A stretch of 64,000 nucleotides of DNA from Salvelinus alpinus (taxonomy: Eukaryota; Chordata; Actinopteri; Salmoniformes; Salmonidae), in assembly GCF_045679555.1 (NCBI RefSeq), contig NC_092090.1:32746788-32810787 (forward strand), written 5' to 3'. Shown here one piece after another: positions 44,001 through 64,000 of the stretch; the stretch's first letter is position 1; each line of letters opens with the position of its first letter. The notes below the pieces were generated by a model that saw nothing but the letters and a program-made list of their open reading frames with translations, did no database searches and had not been told where the DNA came from. A program made the position numbers and the translations under genes.

Positions 44001-46718
44001 CAGTGAAAGGATTGGGCAGTATCATGGTTAGGTTAAGCTTCAGACTTCCAGACCAGTGTGTTGGCTTTGTTTTGAGGGCAACCCACAGGGTTTTCAGTGT
44101 GGCCCACTGCAGTGGCACTTCAGCCCAATGGATGGCAATGTTTCACACAGATACAGATAACTTTTTGGGCACAAGTTGTTGCGTTTTGAATCCAATATCC
44201 AGAGTAGTGGAGTAATTTAGCCTCATGCTAGGACGCTTTTAGAATCAATGTGTGATAAGCCTCTCTTTCTCCTCTTTAAAACCATCATCTTGGGCCTGTC
44301 ATGAGAGCTATAGCTGGCTCCTCTTGAAGGGAGTCAGTGGAGTACGCTGCCATCAATCACAGGGGGAGCTATAAGAACTGTGACTCCAGAAGAAAACCAC
44401 TATCGCTGCCAACATCCCTCCTCATAACATCTTTTTGAGATTACACACTCAACAGACTTTGCTAATCTGGTAGAAAAGAAGGATTTATGAGAAATGAAAA
44501 TTCCTTTGATAAAAAAATTAACTGGAAAGAAATCATATTCTGGACATTGTACATTACTTTAAAGGTTTCTGTTATTTGGCAAACACATTTTTGGACCTCT
44601 TTAAATACTATGTACATTCACATTAAGTTACTGATGTTATTTTAAATATATTTATATGTATCTATATTATATGACCCCCTATGGGTAGTTGCTGAGGATC
44701 CACCCAGTAGCTGAATTCTCTTCATATTGCACCTCTGTCCTCTCACTGTCTTACAATGCGAGCAATATAAAATATTCTACAAGAGGATTTTCTTTTCATT
44801 GATAAAGATACAACAAATTGAACAATAAGTACAACATGGGGTTTTCTCTCCTAGAGTGTCTTTGCTCCTGCTTCAATGTTTTGTCCAAACTTAAAAATAA
44901 GAAAAGTCCCTCTTTCTGAAAACGCACAAGGGCAGCACAGGTGGACACCAGAGACAGAGACAATTTTTTTTATCGAGAAACAAAGAAAGGAATATCTACA
45001 AGCAGGTTTGATCCCTTCCCAGATATCTGCTCAGAGGTTATGTCCAAAGGGGGTAGGGTTGACTGAGGAACGAGAGAGTTTTAGGGAGGAACATACAGGA
45101 AAGTGGGGGGGAGGTAGAAAGAGAGAGAAGAGAACTGAGTCTACACCGCTTATGAGGCTCGTTAGTCTGTTTGTCATGCTTTGGAAAAGGAGGGTGAAAA
45201 GGTACGACTGAAATGTATCCTCTTGATAGAGTTAAAAAACATAATTAGGAACAAAAGTCTTATCCGTACTGTACAATGCTTGCTTGGACAGGTTATCAGT
45301 TTTTTTGAGGTTCTTTTTGGCAGTTCCAATGCCTTTCATCTTCTTTTTGAGGCCAAGTAGCTGCTTCTTTGTCCATTCCGTTGCCATTCACATAAATCAC
45401 TGTCACATTCAGTGGTTCGTCCTTCCATTTCAATTGTCTTTTGTGGCAGGCGGTTCAAATGTTTGCTCTGGATTTCTCTCTCTGTGGATCACTGTGGGTA
45501 TTTTCAGGCTGACAGAGGCCAGCTACAGTACACTCAATATAGAGTTTTTGTGTGACTCCTGTTGTTGCTCTACAGCCTTTATCTCCCAGAGCTTTGCTGC
45601 TGAGGAGGTGAAGTTGCTTGCGTTTGGTTACAAGATGAGTGCTTCTCCTTGTCTCTTAGTAACTTTGGCAGTGTAATAAAAAGGTTTGGATCATGTTTTT
45701 CCCTTCTTTGAATTCATTTGGGTTCACATCGGTACAGAGAGGTGAGTCCGGTGTCATTTTCTTGGCTCGCTAGCAAGGTAGTTCACTTTTTTTTTTAATG
45801 ATTTTTCTTATTATTATTTGTTTAGAATATTTTGACTTTTCTTTGTCTTCCTTAAAGCCCAAAAATGAATCATTAGATAAATAATTAGCCGTATTATGGA
45901 AGAGTTTCTGAGGAGAAAAAAAATCACACCATGAGTGTATCTTATCCCCTCTCCTCCATCGGAAGAGGGGTTTCCTGACTGGTGTCTGGCTTCTTAGATA
46001 GGGGACCTCAATCAGAACATGTCCATGGCCCAGTACACAGAGGAGCCTGTTCTATAGACGCATCTATCTATCCATCTCTCAGAGGTCTGGGCTGTTAGTG
46101 CACATGCTGGGGGTTAAGAGTCATCCCACTGCTGCTGCGTTAAAGGGAAATCCTCTCCAAGTGCTAAATTCAGATGTCTCTTCTTCACAATACGTGTGGT
46201 ACCATAACGGGTCTCATGCAATGCAAGCCCCCGACATACACAGCACTGACTGGGCTTATGTTACTGAGGCCACGTGTTGGTCTGGCATATAACAAAGCTT
46301 ATCTTCACATGACATTATCAGAGTTCAATAACCAAGTCTGGTGTGGGGTTTTTTTGTAATAGAGAGGAAGTTCTGCTTCTGCATTGGCTTATTTTGAGCA
46401 TTCAGTAAATTAAGCCCTAGCCATGCTAAACACAACAGTGGACCCCTTGACTAGTTTCGAGTTTGACAGAGAGAAAGTCTGTGCGGCTGAGAGACAGTCA
46501 GAACGATTTTTGGGGGGACGTTGAGGAGTTGAGAAAACGAGGCCTTCAGGTAGCTAAGAAGTAGTCAACGGTGCAGTATTCACGGTAGGACCACTACAGA
46601 TGCCGTACAGAAGAAGGAAAGGGTGCAGTGCGATCGATGGAGATTCCTCTGTTCATTTAGGATGGATGGCAGCTGTACTGTAGCATCAGTGGGAGTGACT
46701 GGGCATGGCAGGGCGGGG
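41084..46718. other. Gene-free stretch, probably holding the CBFA2T3 3' UTR
   Basis: 5.6 kb without recognisable coding exons and, unusually for this window, almost without transposons; only (CA)n at about 42640-42658 stands out. The CBFA2T3 stop codon is at the right edge, so a long 3' UTR on the minus strand is likely to fill part of it. Several TTTATT hexamers (for example near 42664, 42862 and 42977) could serve as poly(A) signals; the true end is not decidable by eye. Confidence 0.45.
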
Positions 46719-57421
<10,703 letters not shown>

Positions 57422-57530
57422 CTGGTAGAGGAGAGGGAAGGGGGGGAGGAGGGACAGGAGGAATGAAAGGAGAAGATATGGTAAGTGGAAGAGGGCGAGA
57501 GGAGAAGGAGGGTCAAGGTGGGAGGTGGAA

Positions 57531-57630
<100 letters not shown>

Positions 57631-57683
57631 CAGGGCATCAAAATAAAATCGTTTTAGAGTGAAGAGTTAGAGCATGTGGGAGG

Positions 57684-57704
57684 GAAAGACAAAGAGAGAG
57701 AGAG

Positions 57705-57751
<47 letters not shown>

Positions 57752-57812
57752 GAGAGAAAGTGAGAGAAAGTGAGAGAGAGATTGAGAAAGTGAGAGAGAG
57801 ATTTAGAGAGCA

Positions 57813-57866
<54 letters not shown>

Positions 57867-57880
57867 AGAGAGAAAGAGAG
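57684..57880. repeat. Interrupted (GA)n tract
   Basis: GA runs separated by GATTGAGA and AAAGTGAGA units; source of Leu-Ser open frames on the minus strand. Confidence 0.9.
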
Positions 57881-58198
57881 AGGATGAGACAGTGAGATAA
57901 CACAGACTCACCACCACACATTCCTCCCCAGCGTCTGACTCTCTCAGGGGGAGGAGAGGGGAGAGAGGAGGGGTAAGTGGGTGCTGTCAGAGAGCTCAGT
58001 CAGGCCGTCACTTTGACAAAGCACAGTGCTGGCTGCCATGTCACAGATGTGTAACCTCATGGCACAGCAGGCGGGCTGGAGAACTGTCCTATTCACACCA
58101 GGCCCTGAGCCATCCTCTGGATGCTGCTAAAGGCACGCCACGCCACTCTCACAACAATAATAATAATCTCCACTAATGAGACAGCTAGCGCCCACCAG
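57881..58198. other. CBFA2T3 intron, no feature seen
   Basis: Mixed sequence between the GA tract and the GATA array. I searched it for the upstream TAFH exon and found none. Confidence 0.5.
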
Positions 58199-58376
<178 letters not shown>

Positions 58377-58623
58377 AATTCAATTCAATTCAAGGGGCTT
58401 TATTGGCATGGGAAACATGTGTTAACATTGCCAAAGCAAGTGAGGTAGATAATATACAAAAGTGAAATAAACAATAAAAATTAACAGTAAACATTACACA
58501 TACAGAAGTTTCAAAACAATAAAGACATGACAAATGTCATATTATATATATACAGTGTTGTAACAATGTACAAATGGTTAAAGCACACAAGTTAAAATAA
58601 ATAAACATAAATATGGGTTGTAT

Positions 58624-61600
58624 TTACAATGGTGTTTGTTCTTCACTGGTTGCCCTTTTCTTGTGGCAACAGGTCACAAATCTTGCTGCTGTGATGGCAC
58701 ACTGTGGAATTTCACCCAGTAGATATGGGAGTTTATCAAAATTGGATTTGTTTTCGAATTCTTTGTGGATCTGTGTAATCTGAGGGAAATATGTCTCTCT
58801 AATATGGTCATACATTGGGCAGGAGGTTAGGAAGTGCAGCTCAGTTTCCACCTCATTTTGTGGGCAGTGAGCACATAGCCTGTCTTCTCTTGAGAGCCAT
58901 GTCTGCCTACGGCGGCCTTTCTCAATAGCAAGGCTATGCTCACTGAGTCTGTACATAGTCAAAGCTTTCCTTAAGTTTGGGTCAGTCACAGTGGTCAGGT
59001 ATTCTGCCACTGTATACTCTCTGTTTAGGGCCAAATAGCATTCTAGTTTGCTCTGTTTTTTTGTTAATTCTTTCCAATGTGTCAAGTAATTATCTTTTTG
59101 TTTTCTCATGATTTGGTTGGGTCTAATTGTGCTGTTGTCCTGGGGCTCTGTGGGGTGTGTTTGTGTTTGTGAACAGAGCCCTAGGACCAGCTTGCTTAGG
59201 GGACTCTTCTCCAGGTTCATCTCTCTGTAGGTGATGGCTTTGTTATGGAAGGTTTGGGAATCGCTTCCTTTTAGGTGGTTGTAGAATTTAACGGCTCTTT
59301 TCTGGATTTTGATAATTAGTGGGTATCGGCCTAATTCTGCTCTGCATGCATTATTTGGTGTTCTACGTTGTACACGGAGGATATTTTTGCAGAATTCTGC
59401 ATGCAGAGTCTCAATTTGGTGTTTGTCCCATTTTGTGAAATCTTGGTTGGTGAGCGGACCCCAGACCTCACAACCATAAAGGGCAATGGGCTCTATGACT
59501 GATTCAAGTGTTTTTAGCCAGATCCTAATTGGTATGTTGAAATTTATGTTCCTTTTGATGGCATAGAATGCCCTTCTTGCCTTGTCTCTCAGATCGTTCA
59601 CAGCTCTGTGGAAGCTACCTGTGGTGCTGATGTTTAGGCCGAGGTATGTATAGTTTTTTGTGTGCTCTAGGGCAACGGTGTCTAGATGGAATTTGTGGTC
59701 CTGGCGACTGGACCTTTTTTGGAACACCATTATTTTGGTCTTACTGAGATTTACTGTCAGGGCCCAGGTCTGACAGAATCTGTGCAGAAGATCTAGGTGC
59801 TGCTGTAGGCCCTCCTTGGTTGATGACAGAAGCACCAGATCATCAGCAAACAGTAGACATTTGACTTCGGATTCTAGTAGGGTGAGACCGGGTGCTGCAG
59901 ACTGTTCTAGTGCCCGCGCCAATTCGTTGATATATATGTTGAAGAGGGTGGGGCTTAAGCTGCATCCCTGTCTCACCCCACGACCCTGTGTGAAGAAATG
60001 TGTGTGTTTTTTGCCAATTTTAACCGCACACTTGTTGTTTGTGTACATGGATTTTATGATGTCGTATGTTTTACCCCCAACACCACTTTCCATCAATTTG
60101 TATAGCAGACCCTCATGCCAAATTGAGTCGAAGGCTTTTTTGAAATCAACAAAGCATGAGAAGACTTTGCCTTTGTTTTGGTTTGTTTGGTTGTCAATTA
60201 GGGTGTGTAGGGTGAATACATGGTCTGCTGTACGGTAATTTGGTAAAAAGCCAATTTGACATTTGCTCAGTACATTGTTTTCATTGAGGAAATGTACGAG
60301 TCTGCTGTTAATGATAATGCAGAGTATTTTCCCAAGGTTACTGTTGACGCATATTCCACGGTAGTTATTGGGGTCAAATTTGTCTCCACTTTTGTGGATT
60401 GGGGTGATCAGTCCTTGGTTCCAAATATTGGGGAAGATGCCAGAGCTAAGGACGATGTTAAAGAGTTTTAATATAGCCAATTGGAATTTGTTGTCTGTAT
60501 ATTTGATCATTTCATTAAGGATACCATCAACACCACAGGCCTTTTTGGGTTGGAGGGTTTTTATTTTGTCCTGTAACTCATTCAAGGTAATTGGAGAATC
60601 CAGTGGGTTCTGGTAGTCTTTAATGGTTGATTCTAGGATTTGTATTTGATCATGTATATGTTTTTGCTCTTTATTCTTTGTTATAGAGCCAAAAAGATTG
60701 GAGAAGTGGTTTACCCATACATCTCCATTTTGGATAGATAATTCTTCGTGTTGTTGTTTGTTTAGTGTTTTCCAATTTTCCCAGAATTGGTTAGAGTCTA
60801 TGGATTCTTCAATTACATTGAGCTGATTTCTGACGTGCTGTTCCTTCTTTTTCCGTAGTGTATTTCTGTATTGTTTTAGTGATTCACCATAGTGAAGGCG
60901 TAGACTCAGGTTTTCCGGGTCTCTATGTTTTTGGTTGGACAGGTTTCTCAATTTATTTCTTAGATTTTTGCATTCTTTATCAAACCATTTGTCATTGTTG
61001 TTCATTTTCTTCGGTTTTCTATTTGAGATTTTTAGATTTGATAGGGAAGCTGAGAGGTCAAATATACTGTTAAGATTTTCTACTGCCAAGTTTACACCTT
61101 CACTATTGCAGTGGAACGTTTTACCCAGGAAGTTGTCTAAAAGGGATTGAATTTGCTGTTGCCTAATTGTTTTTTGGTAGGTTTCCAAACTGCGTTCCTT
61201 CCATCTATAGCATTTCTTAATGTTACTCAGTTCCTTTGGCTTTGATGCCTCATGATTGAGTATTGCTCTGTTCAAGTAGACTGTGATTTTGCTGTGGTCT
61301 GATAGGGGTGTCAGTGGGCTGACTGTGAACGCTCTGAGAGACTCTGGGTTGAGGTCAGTGATAAAGTAGTCTACAGTGCTACTGCCAAGAGATGAGCTAT
61401 AGGTGTACCTACCATAGGAGTCCCCTCGAAGCCTACCATTGACTATGTACATACCCAGCGTGCGACAGAGCTGCAGGAGTTGTGACCCGTTTTTGTTGGT
61501 TATGTTGTCATAGTTGTGCCTAGGTGGGCATATGGGGGAGGGAATGCTGTCACCTCCAGGTAGGTGTTTGTCCCCCTGTGTGCTGAGGGTGTCAGGTTCC

Positions 61601-62097
61601 TGTCCAGTTCTGGCATTTAGGTCGCCACAGACTAATACATGTCCCTGGGCCTGGAAATGATTGATTTCCCCCTCCAGGATGGAGAAGCTGTCTTCATTAA
61701 AGTATGGGGATTCTAGTGGGGGGATATAGGTAGCACACAGGAGGACATTTTTCTCTGTTAAGATAATTTCCTTTTGAATTTCAAGCCAAATGTAAAATGT
61801 TCCTGTTTTGATTAATTTAATGGAGTGAGTTAGGTCTGCTCTATACCAAATTAGCATTCCCCCTGAGTCCCTTCCCTGTTTCACACCTGGTAGTTTGGTG
61901 GATGGGACTACCAGCTCTCTGTAACCTAGAGGGCAACCAGTGGGTCCGTCTCCTCTATACCATGTTTCTTGCAGGATGACAATGTCTGCATTACCGATTT
62001 CTTTGGTGAAGTCCGGGTTCCTGCTCTTTAGGCCAAAGGCAGATGACCTCAGACCTTGGATATTCCAGGATGATATAGTGAAGGCTTTTTGTTCCAT
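58624..62097 (-). CDS. LINE ORF2: APE endonuclease-reverse transcriptase, intact 1157 aa
   Basis: Nicks target DNA and copies the element RNA into it. The N-terminal APE-type endonuclease (residues about 8-280) has SWNIQGL (Asn), LQETW (Glu44), CGDLNAR (Asp159, Asn161), STVDYF (Asp243) and the LSDHS block (Asp267-His268), all catalytic positions intact. The reverse transcriptase (about 555-800) shows LITPIHKSGD, FVDFKKAFDS (first catalytic Asp651), GVRQGCSLSP and FADD at 750-753. A Cys/His cluster near residue 1076 (CAHCPQ, ETELHFLTSCPMY) resembles the C-terminal zinc-knuckle of several LINE clades. The start is the first Met, 33 bp after the ORF1 stop. No stop or frameshift: either young, or under recent selection. 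Confidence 0.93.
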   Translation of the reverse strand: MEQKAFTISSWNIQGLRSSAFGLKSRNPDFTKEIGNADIVILQETWYRGDGPTGCPLGYRELVVPSTKLPGVKQGRDSGGMLIWYRADLTHSIKLIKTGTFYIWLEIQKEIILTEKNVLLCATYIPPLESPYFNEDSFSILEGEINHFQAQGHVLVCGDLNARTGQEPDTLSTQGDKHLPGGDSIPSPICPPRHNYDNITNKNGSQLLQLCRTLGMYIVNGRLRGDSYGRYTYSSSLGSSTVDYFITDLNPESLRAFTVSPLTPLSDHSKITVYLNRAILNHEASKPKELSNIKKCYRWKERSLETYQKTIRQQQIQSLLDNFLGKTFHCNSEGVNLAVENLNSIFDLSASLSNLKISNRKPKKMNNNDKWFDKECKNLRNKLRNLSNQKHRDPENLSLRLHYGESLKQYRNTLRKKKEQHVRNQLNVIEESIDSNQFWENWKTLNKQQHEELSIQNGDVWVNHFSNLFGSITKNKEQKHIHDQIQILESTIKDYQNPLDSPITLNELQDKIKTLQPKKACGVDGILNEMIKYTDNKFQLAILKLFNIVLSSGIFPNIWNQGLITPIHKSGDKFDPNNYRGICVNSNLGKILCIIINSRLVHFLNENNVLSKCQIGFLPNYRTADHVFTLHTLIDNQTNQNKGKVFSCFVDFKKAFDSIWHEGLLYKLMESGVGGKTYDIIKSMYTNNKCAVKIGKKHTHFFTQGRGVRQGCSLSPTLFNIYINELARALEQSAAPGLTLLESEVKCLLFADDLVLLSSTKEGLQQHLDLLHRFCQTWALTVNLSKTKIMVFQKRSSRQDHKFHLDTVALEHTKNYTYLGLNISTTGSFHRAVNDLRDKARRAFYAIKRNINFNIPIRIWLKTLESVIEPIALYGCEVWGPLTNQDFTKWDKHQIETLHAEFCKNILRVQRRTPNNACRAELGRYPLIIKIQKRAVKFYNHLKGSDSQTFHNKAITYREMNLEKSPLSKLVLGLCSQTQTHPTEPQDNSTIRPNQIMRKQKDNYLTHWKELTKKQSKLECYLALNREYTVAEYLTTVTDPNLRKALTMYRLSEHSLAIEKGRRRQTWLSREDRLCAHCPQNEVETELHFLTSCPMYDHIRETYFPQITQIHKEFENKSNFDKLPYLLGEIPQCAITAARFVTCCHKKRATSEEQTPL

Positions 62098-62130
62098 AAA
62101 GTGTCCAATGTTGTTGGTCGGGGTTTGGCC

Positions 62131-63201
62131 TCAGGCCAGTAAGTGTGAGCAGAGCCTGCTGAGCATCTGGTACATGCCGTTGGCTTGGGCGAGTGTAAGA
62201 GTGGGGGTTGGGCCTGTTTGCCCGCTCACTACCTGGGCGTATGTGTGACTTCCATGTTGATGCCCTCTTTGCGGGGGTGGGGTGCATGGGGTGGGCAGGA
62301 GTGGCATGGGTCTGATCTGAGGGGGCCTAAATTGGGTGTGGGCATGGTTGATGTGGGGGGGGTGTGTAGGTCTAGGGGGGGGTCCTGGAGGTCTTGGAGG
62401 GTGTCTCGCTGGTCTGGGTGGGGTGTCTATTGATCTGTTGCTCCTGTGTGAAGTGTTGGGGCTTCGTTTGAGAGCGATGTCCTTTAGAGTCCGGGCAAAG
62501 GTTGTCACTGCTGCCTTGTAGAGGTGGACCTGGTCATAGAGGCTGTTCAAGTCCAGGGTGGAGTGGTGGGCCAGAAAAACATTTGGTTTTGAGGCACAGT
62601 CACGGGAAATGCTTGCGTTTACCCGCTGTATTGTAGCAGGGTGGAAGTCTTTTCGTGGTAGCAGGGTGGAGATAACCACTTGTGCGTTGGGGAAAGTAGA
62701 AGAAGCTTTTTCAATCACTCCCTTCAGTGCTGTGGCCACCCTTTCCTGCTGTGCTCTCAGGTCGTTTGTGCCTGTGTGTATTATTATGTGGCTAGGTGAG
62801 CCTAGTTTGTCCTCAGACAGAAGGTCTAGGGCGCACTGGGTGTTTGGACACCAGAGTTTAGACACACTGTGTTTGGGAAAAAGTTTTTTTTCTTCTATAT
62901 ATTTCCCATTTGAGTCCATAAGGAGAAAAATCTGTGTCTTGTGTTTGTCCTCAGTGGGTGTGGGGGGGTTGTCAGGAGGGCTATCGGGGTGGCTGACAGG
63001 GGGGGTGCTCAGAGGGGGTGAGAGCTGCTGGGCTTGGGGTTTTTCTTTTGTCTGTTCTGCTGTGATGTCGACTCTATGGTCAGGGTCTGGTGTGGACTGT
63101 TCTGCTGTGGTGTCGAGACTTTTTGTCGGGTGCTGAGGTGGGCTGTTCTGCTGGCGTCTCTGTGGGGATGGCCACCTCCCTAGTGGGTTGTTCTCTGTCA
63201 C
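62131..63201 (-). CDS. LINE ORF1, esterase-domain part
   Basis: A proline-rich linker (residues 1-90) is followed by an SGNH/GDSL-hydrolase-like domain: FLLMDSNGK (nucleophile Ser at about 97), IHTGTNDL (Gly/Asn block) and YDQVHL (Asp and His). Such esterase domains are known in ORF1 of CR1/L2-type LINEs, where they may act on lipids or in RNP assembly. The frame begins at a GTG and is closed upstream, so this is the C-terminal part of a longer ORF1, in a different frame from the coiled-coil part. Confidence 0.85.
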   Translation of the reverse strand: MTENNPLGRWPSPQRRQQNSPPQHPTKSLDTTAEQSTPDPDHRVDITAEQTKEKPQAQQLSPPLSTPPVSHPDSPPDNPPTPTEDKHKTQIFLLMDSNGKYIEEKKLFPKHSVSKLWCPNTQCALDLLSEDKLGSPSHIIIHTGTNDLRAQQERVATALKGVIEKASSTFPNAQVVISTLLPRKDFHPATIQRVNASISRDCASKPNVFLAHHSTLDLNSLYDQVHLYKAAVTTFARTLKDIALKRSPNTSHRSNRSIDTPPRPARHPPRPPGPPPRPTHPPHINHAHTQFRPPQIRPMPLLPTPCTPPPQRGHQHGSHTYAQVVSGQTGPTPTLTLAQANGMYQMLSRLCSHLLA

Positions 63202-63328
63202 ATGCCATCCCCCTCAACCTCTCCTCCAGCAGTCTGATCCTCTCCTCCATCCCCCTCTCCCTCTCCTCCAGCAGTCTGATCCTCTCCTCTAGTGCTTTGT
63301 TCTGCTCCTGCTTCTGCTCTTTCTCCTG

Positions 63329-63847
63329 TTAAAGTTGTCTCACCACTGTACAGAGTGCAGATATGTCTCTCTCCACCTCCAGCTCTCCTGGTCTGGTTAA
63401 GGGGTTGTTGTGCTGGACTGTTGTATGGGTCTGTGCTGACTGGAGTGTAATCACCTGCTGTTCCAGCTCCACCTGCCTTACCTCCAGCTGGGTAAATTTA
63501 TCCTTCATTTCAATGAGGGAGGAGTGCTCTGTACTGGGAGGTTGACTGTTTGCTGAGGGTTGCTCGTCTGTGGGGTTATATGGTGAGGAGGTCTGGTCTG
63601 ACCCACTTGGGGTGGGGGTATCTTTATCAAGGGAGAGCTTCTCCTGCTGGGCTAGTTCTTTGATTAGATGAAAGTCCAGCTGAAACTGTTTGGGGTTGCC
63701 CTGTACCATTACTGTTCCAGACTTATATAGATTTATATTAGCTGACTCCTCGTCCTCGTTGTCAAGAATCCTGAGTTTCCACCCCTCGTTAACCCCCCCT
63801 CTCTTGACAGAGGGGTAGTGTGCTAATATAGCACTGTGCCGTGCCAT
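63329..63847 (-). CDS. LINE ORF1, N-terminal coiled-coil part
   Basis: Begins MARHSAILAHYPSVKRGG, contains KSGTVMVQGNPKQF and a helical heptad segment (MKDKFTQLEVRQVELEQQV). It stops at TAA (63331-63329), but the same frame continues downstream with further heptads (EERIRLLEERERGMEERI), so the stop looks like a CAA-to-TAA change. A change of frame then separates it from the esterase part. ORF1 of this copy is therefore broken by at least one stop and one frameshift. Confidence 0.8.
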   Translation of the reverse strand: MARHSAILAHYPSVKRGGVNEGWKLRILDNEDEESANINLYKSGTVMVQGNPKQFQLDFHLIKELAQQEKLSLDKDTPTPSGSDQTSSPYNPTDEQPSANSQPPSTEHSSLIEMKDKFTQLEVRQVELEQQVITLQSAQTHTTVQHNNPLTRPGELEVERDISALCTVVRQL

Positions 63848-63892
63848 GCCAGGGGATGGTTTGTGTGGAAGATAAGGTTGCTGATGTTCCCA

Positions 63893-63893
63893 T

Positions 63894-63965
<72 letters not shown>

Positions 63966-64000
63966 AGTATCTATAGTATCTATCTATAGTATATATCTAT
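63893..64000. repeat. (TATC)n/(GATA)n microsatellite, right flank of LINE
   Basis: At least 108 bp of TATC units, with TATAGTATC variants near the window edge. It continues past the end of the window. Confidence 0.97.

Larger units (their letters stand above)
58378..63892 (-). mobile_element. Near full-length non-LTR retrotransposon (LINE) of CR1/L2-like organisation
   Basis: 5.5 kb on the minus strand. The 5' end is at about 63892 (AATGGGAACATCAGC on the minus strand), then an ORF1 region with coiled coil and an SGNH-type esterase (63847-62131), ORF2 with APE endonuclease and reverse transcriptase (62097-58624), a 246-bp 3' UTR, and a 3' terminus of short repeats (TTGAATTGAATTGAATTG) rather than poly-A. 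Esterase-bearing ORF1 and a short tandem 3' tail are features of the CR1/L2 group; the exact clade is inferred. ORF2 is open throughout, ORF1 is broken. (GATA)n lies on both sides, so the element sits inside a microsatellite. Confidence 0.92.

Noticed and set aside
45284-45676. 130-codon plus-strand frame near 45.5 kb
   Set aside because: Low-complexity hydrophobic translation with no domain or splice context; it lies in the presumed CBFA2T3 3' UTR on the opposite strand.
62558-63136. 192-codon plus-strand frame in the LINE
   Set aside because: It is antisense to the esterase domain of ORF1 and has no recognisable domain.

Overview
The window reads as a piece of a salmonid fish chromosome (Salmo, Oncorhynchus or Salvelinus type). 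The protein-coding genes are vertebrate and intron-rich. The interspersed DNA is dominated by Tc1-family transposons of salmonid type, including one of the Sleeping Beauty lineage, plus salmonid-type tRNA-derived SINEs, palindromic MITEs and long dinucleotide and tetranucleotide repeats.

Six host genes lie in the order CDT1(+), APRT(-), GALNS(-), TRAPPC2L(+), PABPN1L(-), CBFA2T3(-). This is the order and orientation of the human 16q24.3 block. CDT1 (10 coding exons, 905-5233), GALNS (14 exons, 32236 down to 9799), TRAPPC2L (5 exons, 32538-33889) and PABPN1L (6 exons, 36804 down to 34694) can be read exon by exon with consistent splice phases and no disruption. CBFA2T3 enters from the right: seven 3' exons are present (57421 down to 46719), while the upstream exons, including most of the TAFH/NHR1 domain, lie outside. 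APRT between CDT1 and GALNS looks decayed: exons 3-5 are readable but exons 1 and 2 carry frame-breaking indels, and two conserved arginines are replaced by changes of CpG-decay type.

Layout: 0.7-5.5 kb CDT1 with an E2F-type promoter palindrome; 5.5-7.1 kb intergenic with SINE debris; 7.1-8.5 kb APRT; 9.4-32.2 kb GALNS, whose introns 2 and 11 are full of transposons (a Sleeping Beauty-lineage element at 15.5-17.3 kb; a foldback Tc1 nested in another Tc1 at 27.5-29.3 kb; a second foldback Tc1 at 29.4-31.0 kb); 32.2-32.5 kb a bidirectional GALNS/TRAPPC2L promoter with E-boxes of CLEAR type; 32.5-34.0 kb TRAPPC2L, tail to tail with PABPN1L (34.0-36.8 kb); 37.8-41.1 kb a Tc1 element followed by a chimeric Tc1; 41.1-46.7 kb gene-free, probably containing the CBFA2T3 3' UTR; 46.7-57.4 kb CBFA2T3; 58.2-64.0 kb a near full-length non-LTR retrotransposon (LINE) sitting inside a (GATA)n microsatellite.

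The host genes do not form one pathway: CDT1 licenses replication origins, APRT salvages adenine, GALNS degrades keratan and chondroitin sulfate in lysosomes, TRAPPC2L belongs to the TRAPP trafficking complex, PABPN1L is an embryonic nuclear poly(A)-binding protein and CBFA2T3 is a transcriptional corepressor. The points most worth a second look are the decay of APRT, the LINE with an intact 1157-residue ORF2 embedded in (GATA)n, the two foldback Tc1 copies whose 82-bp loops lie in opposite orientation, the two-family chimeric Tc1, and a candidate 54-nt cassette exon in CBFA2T3. All reading was done by eye without database searches.
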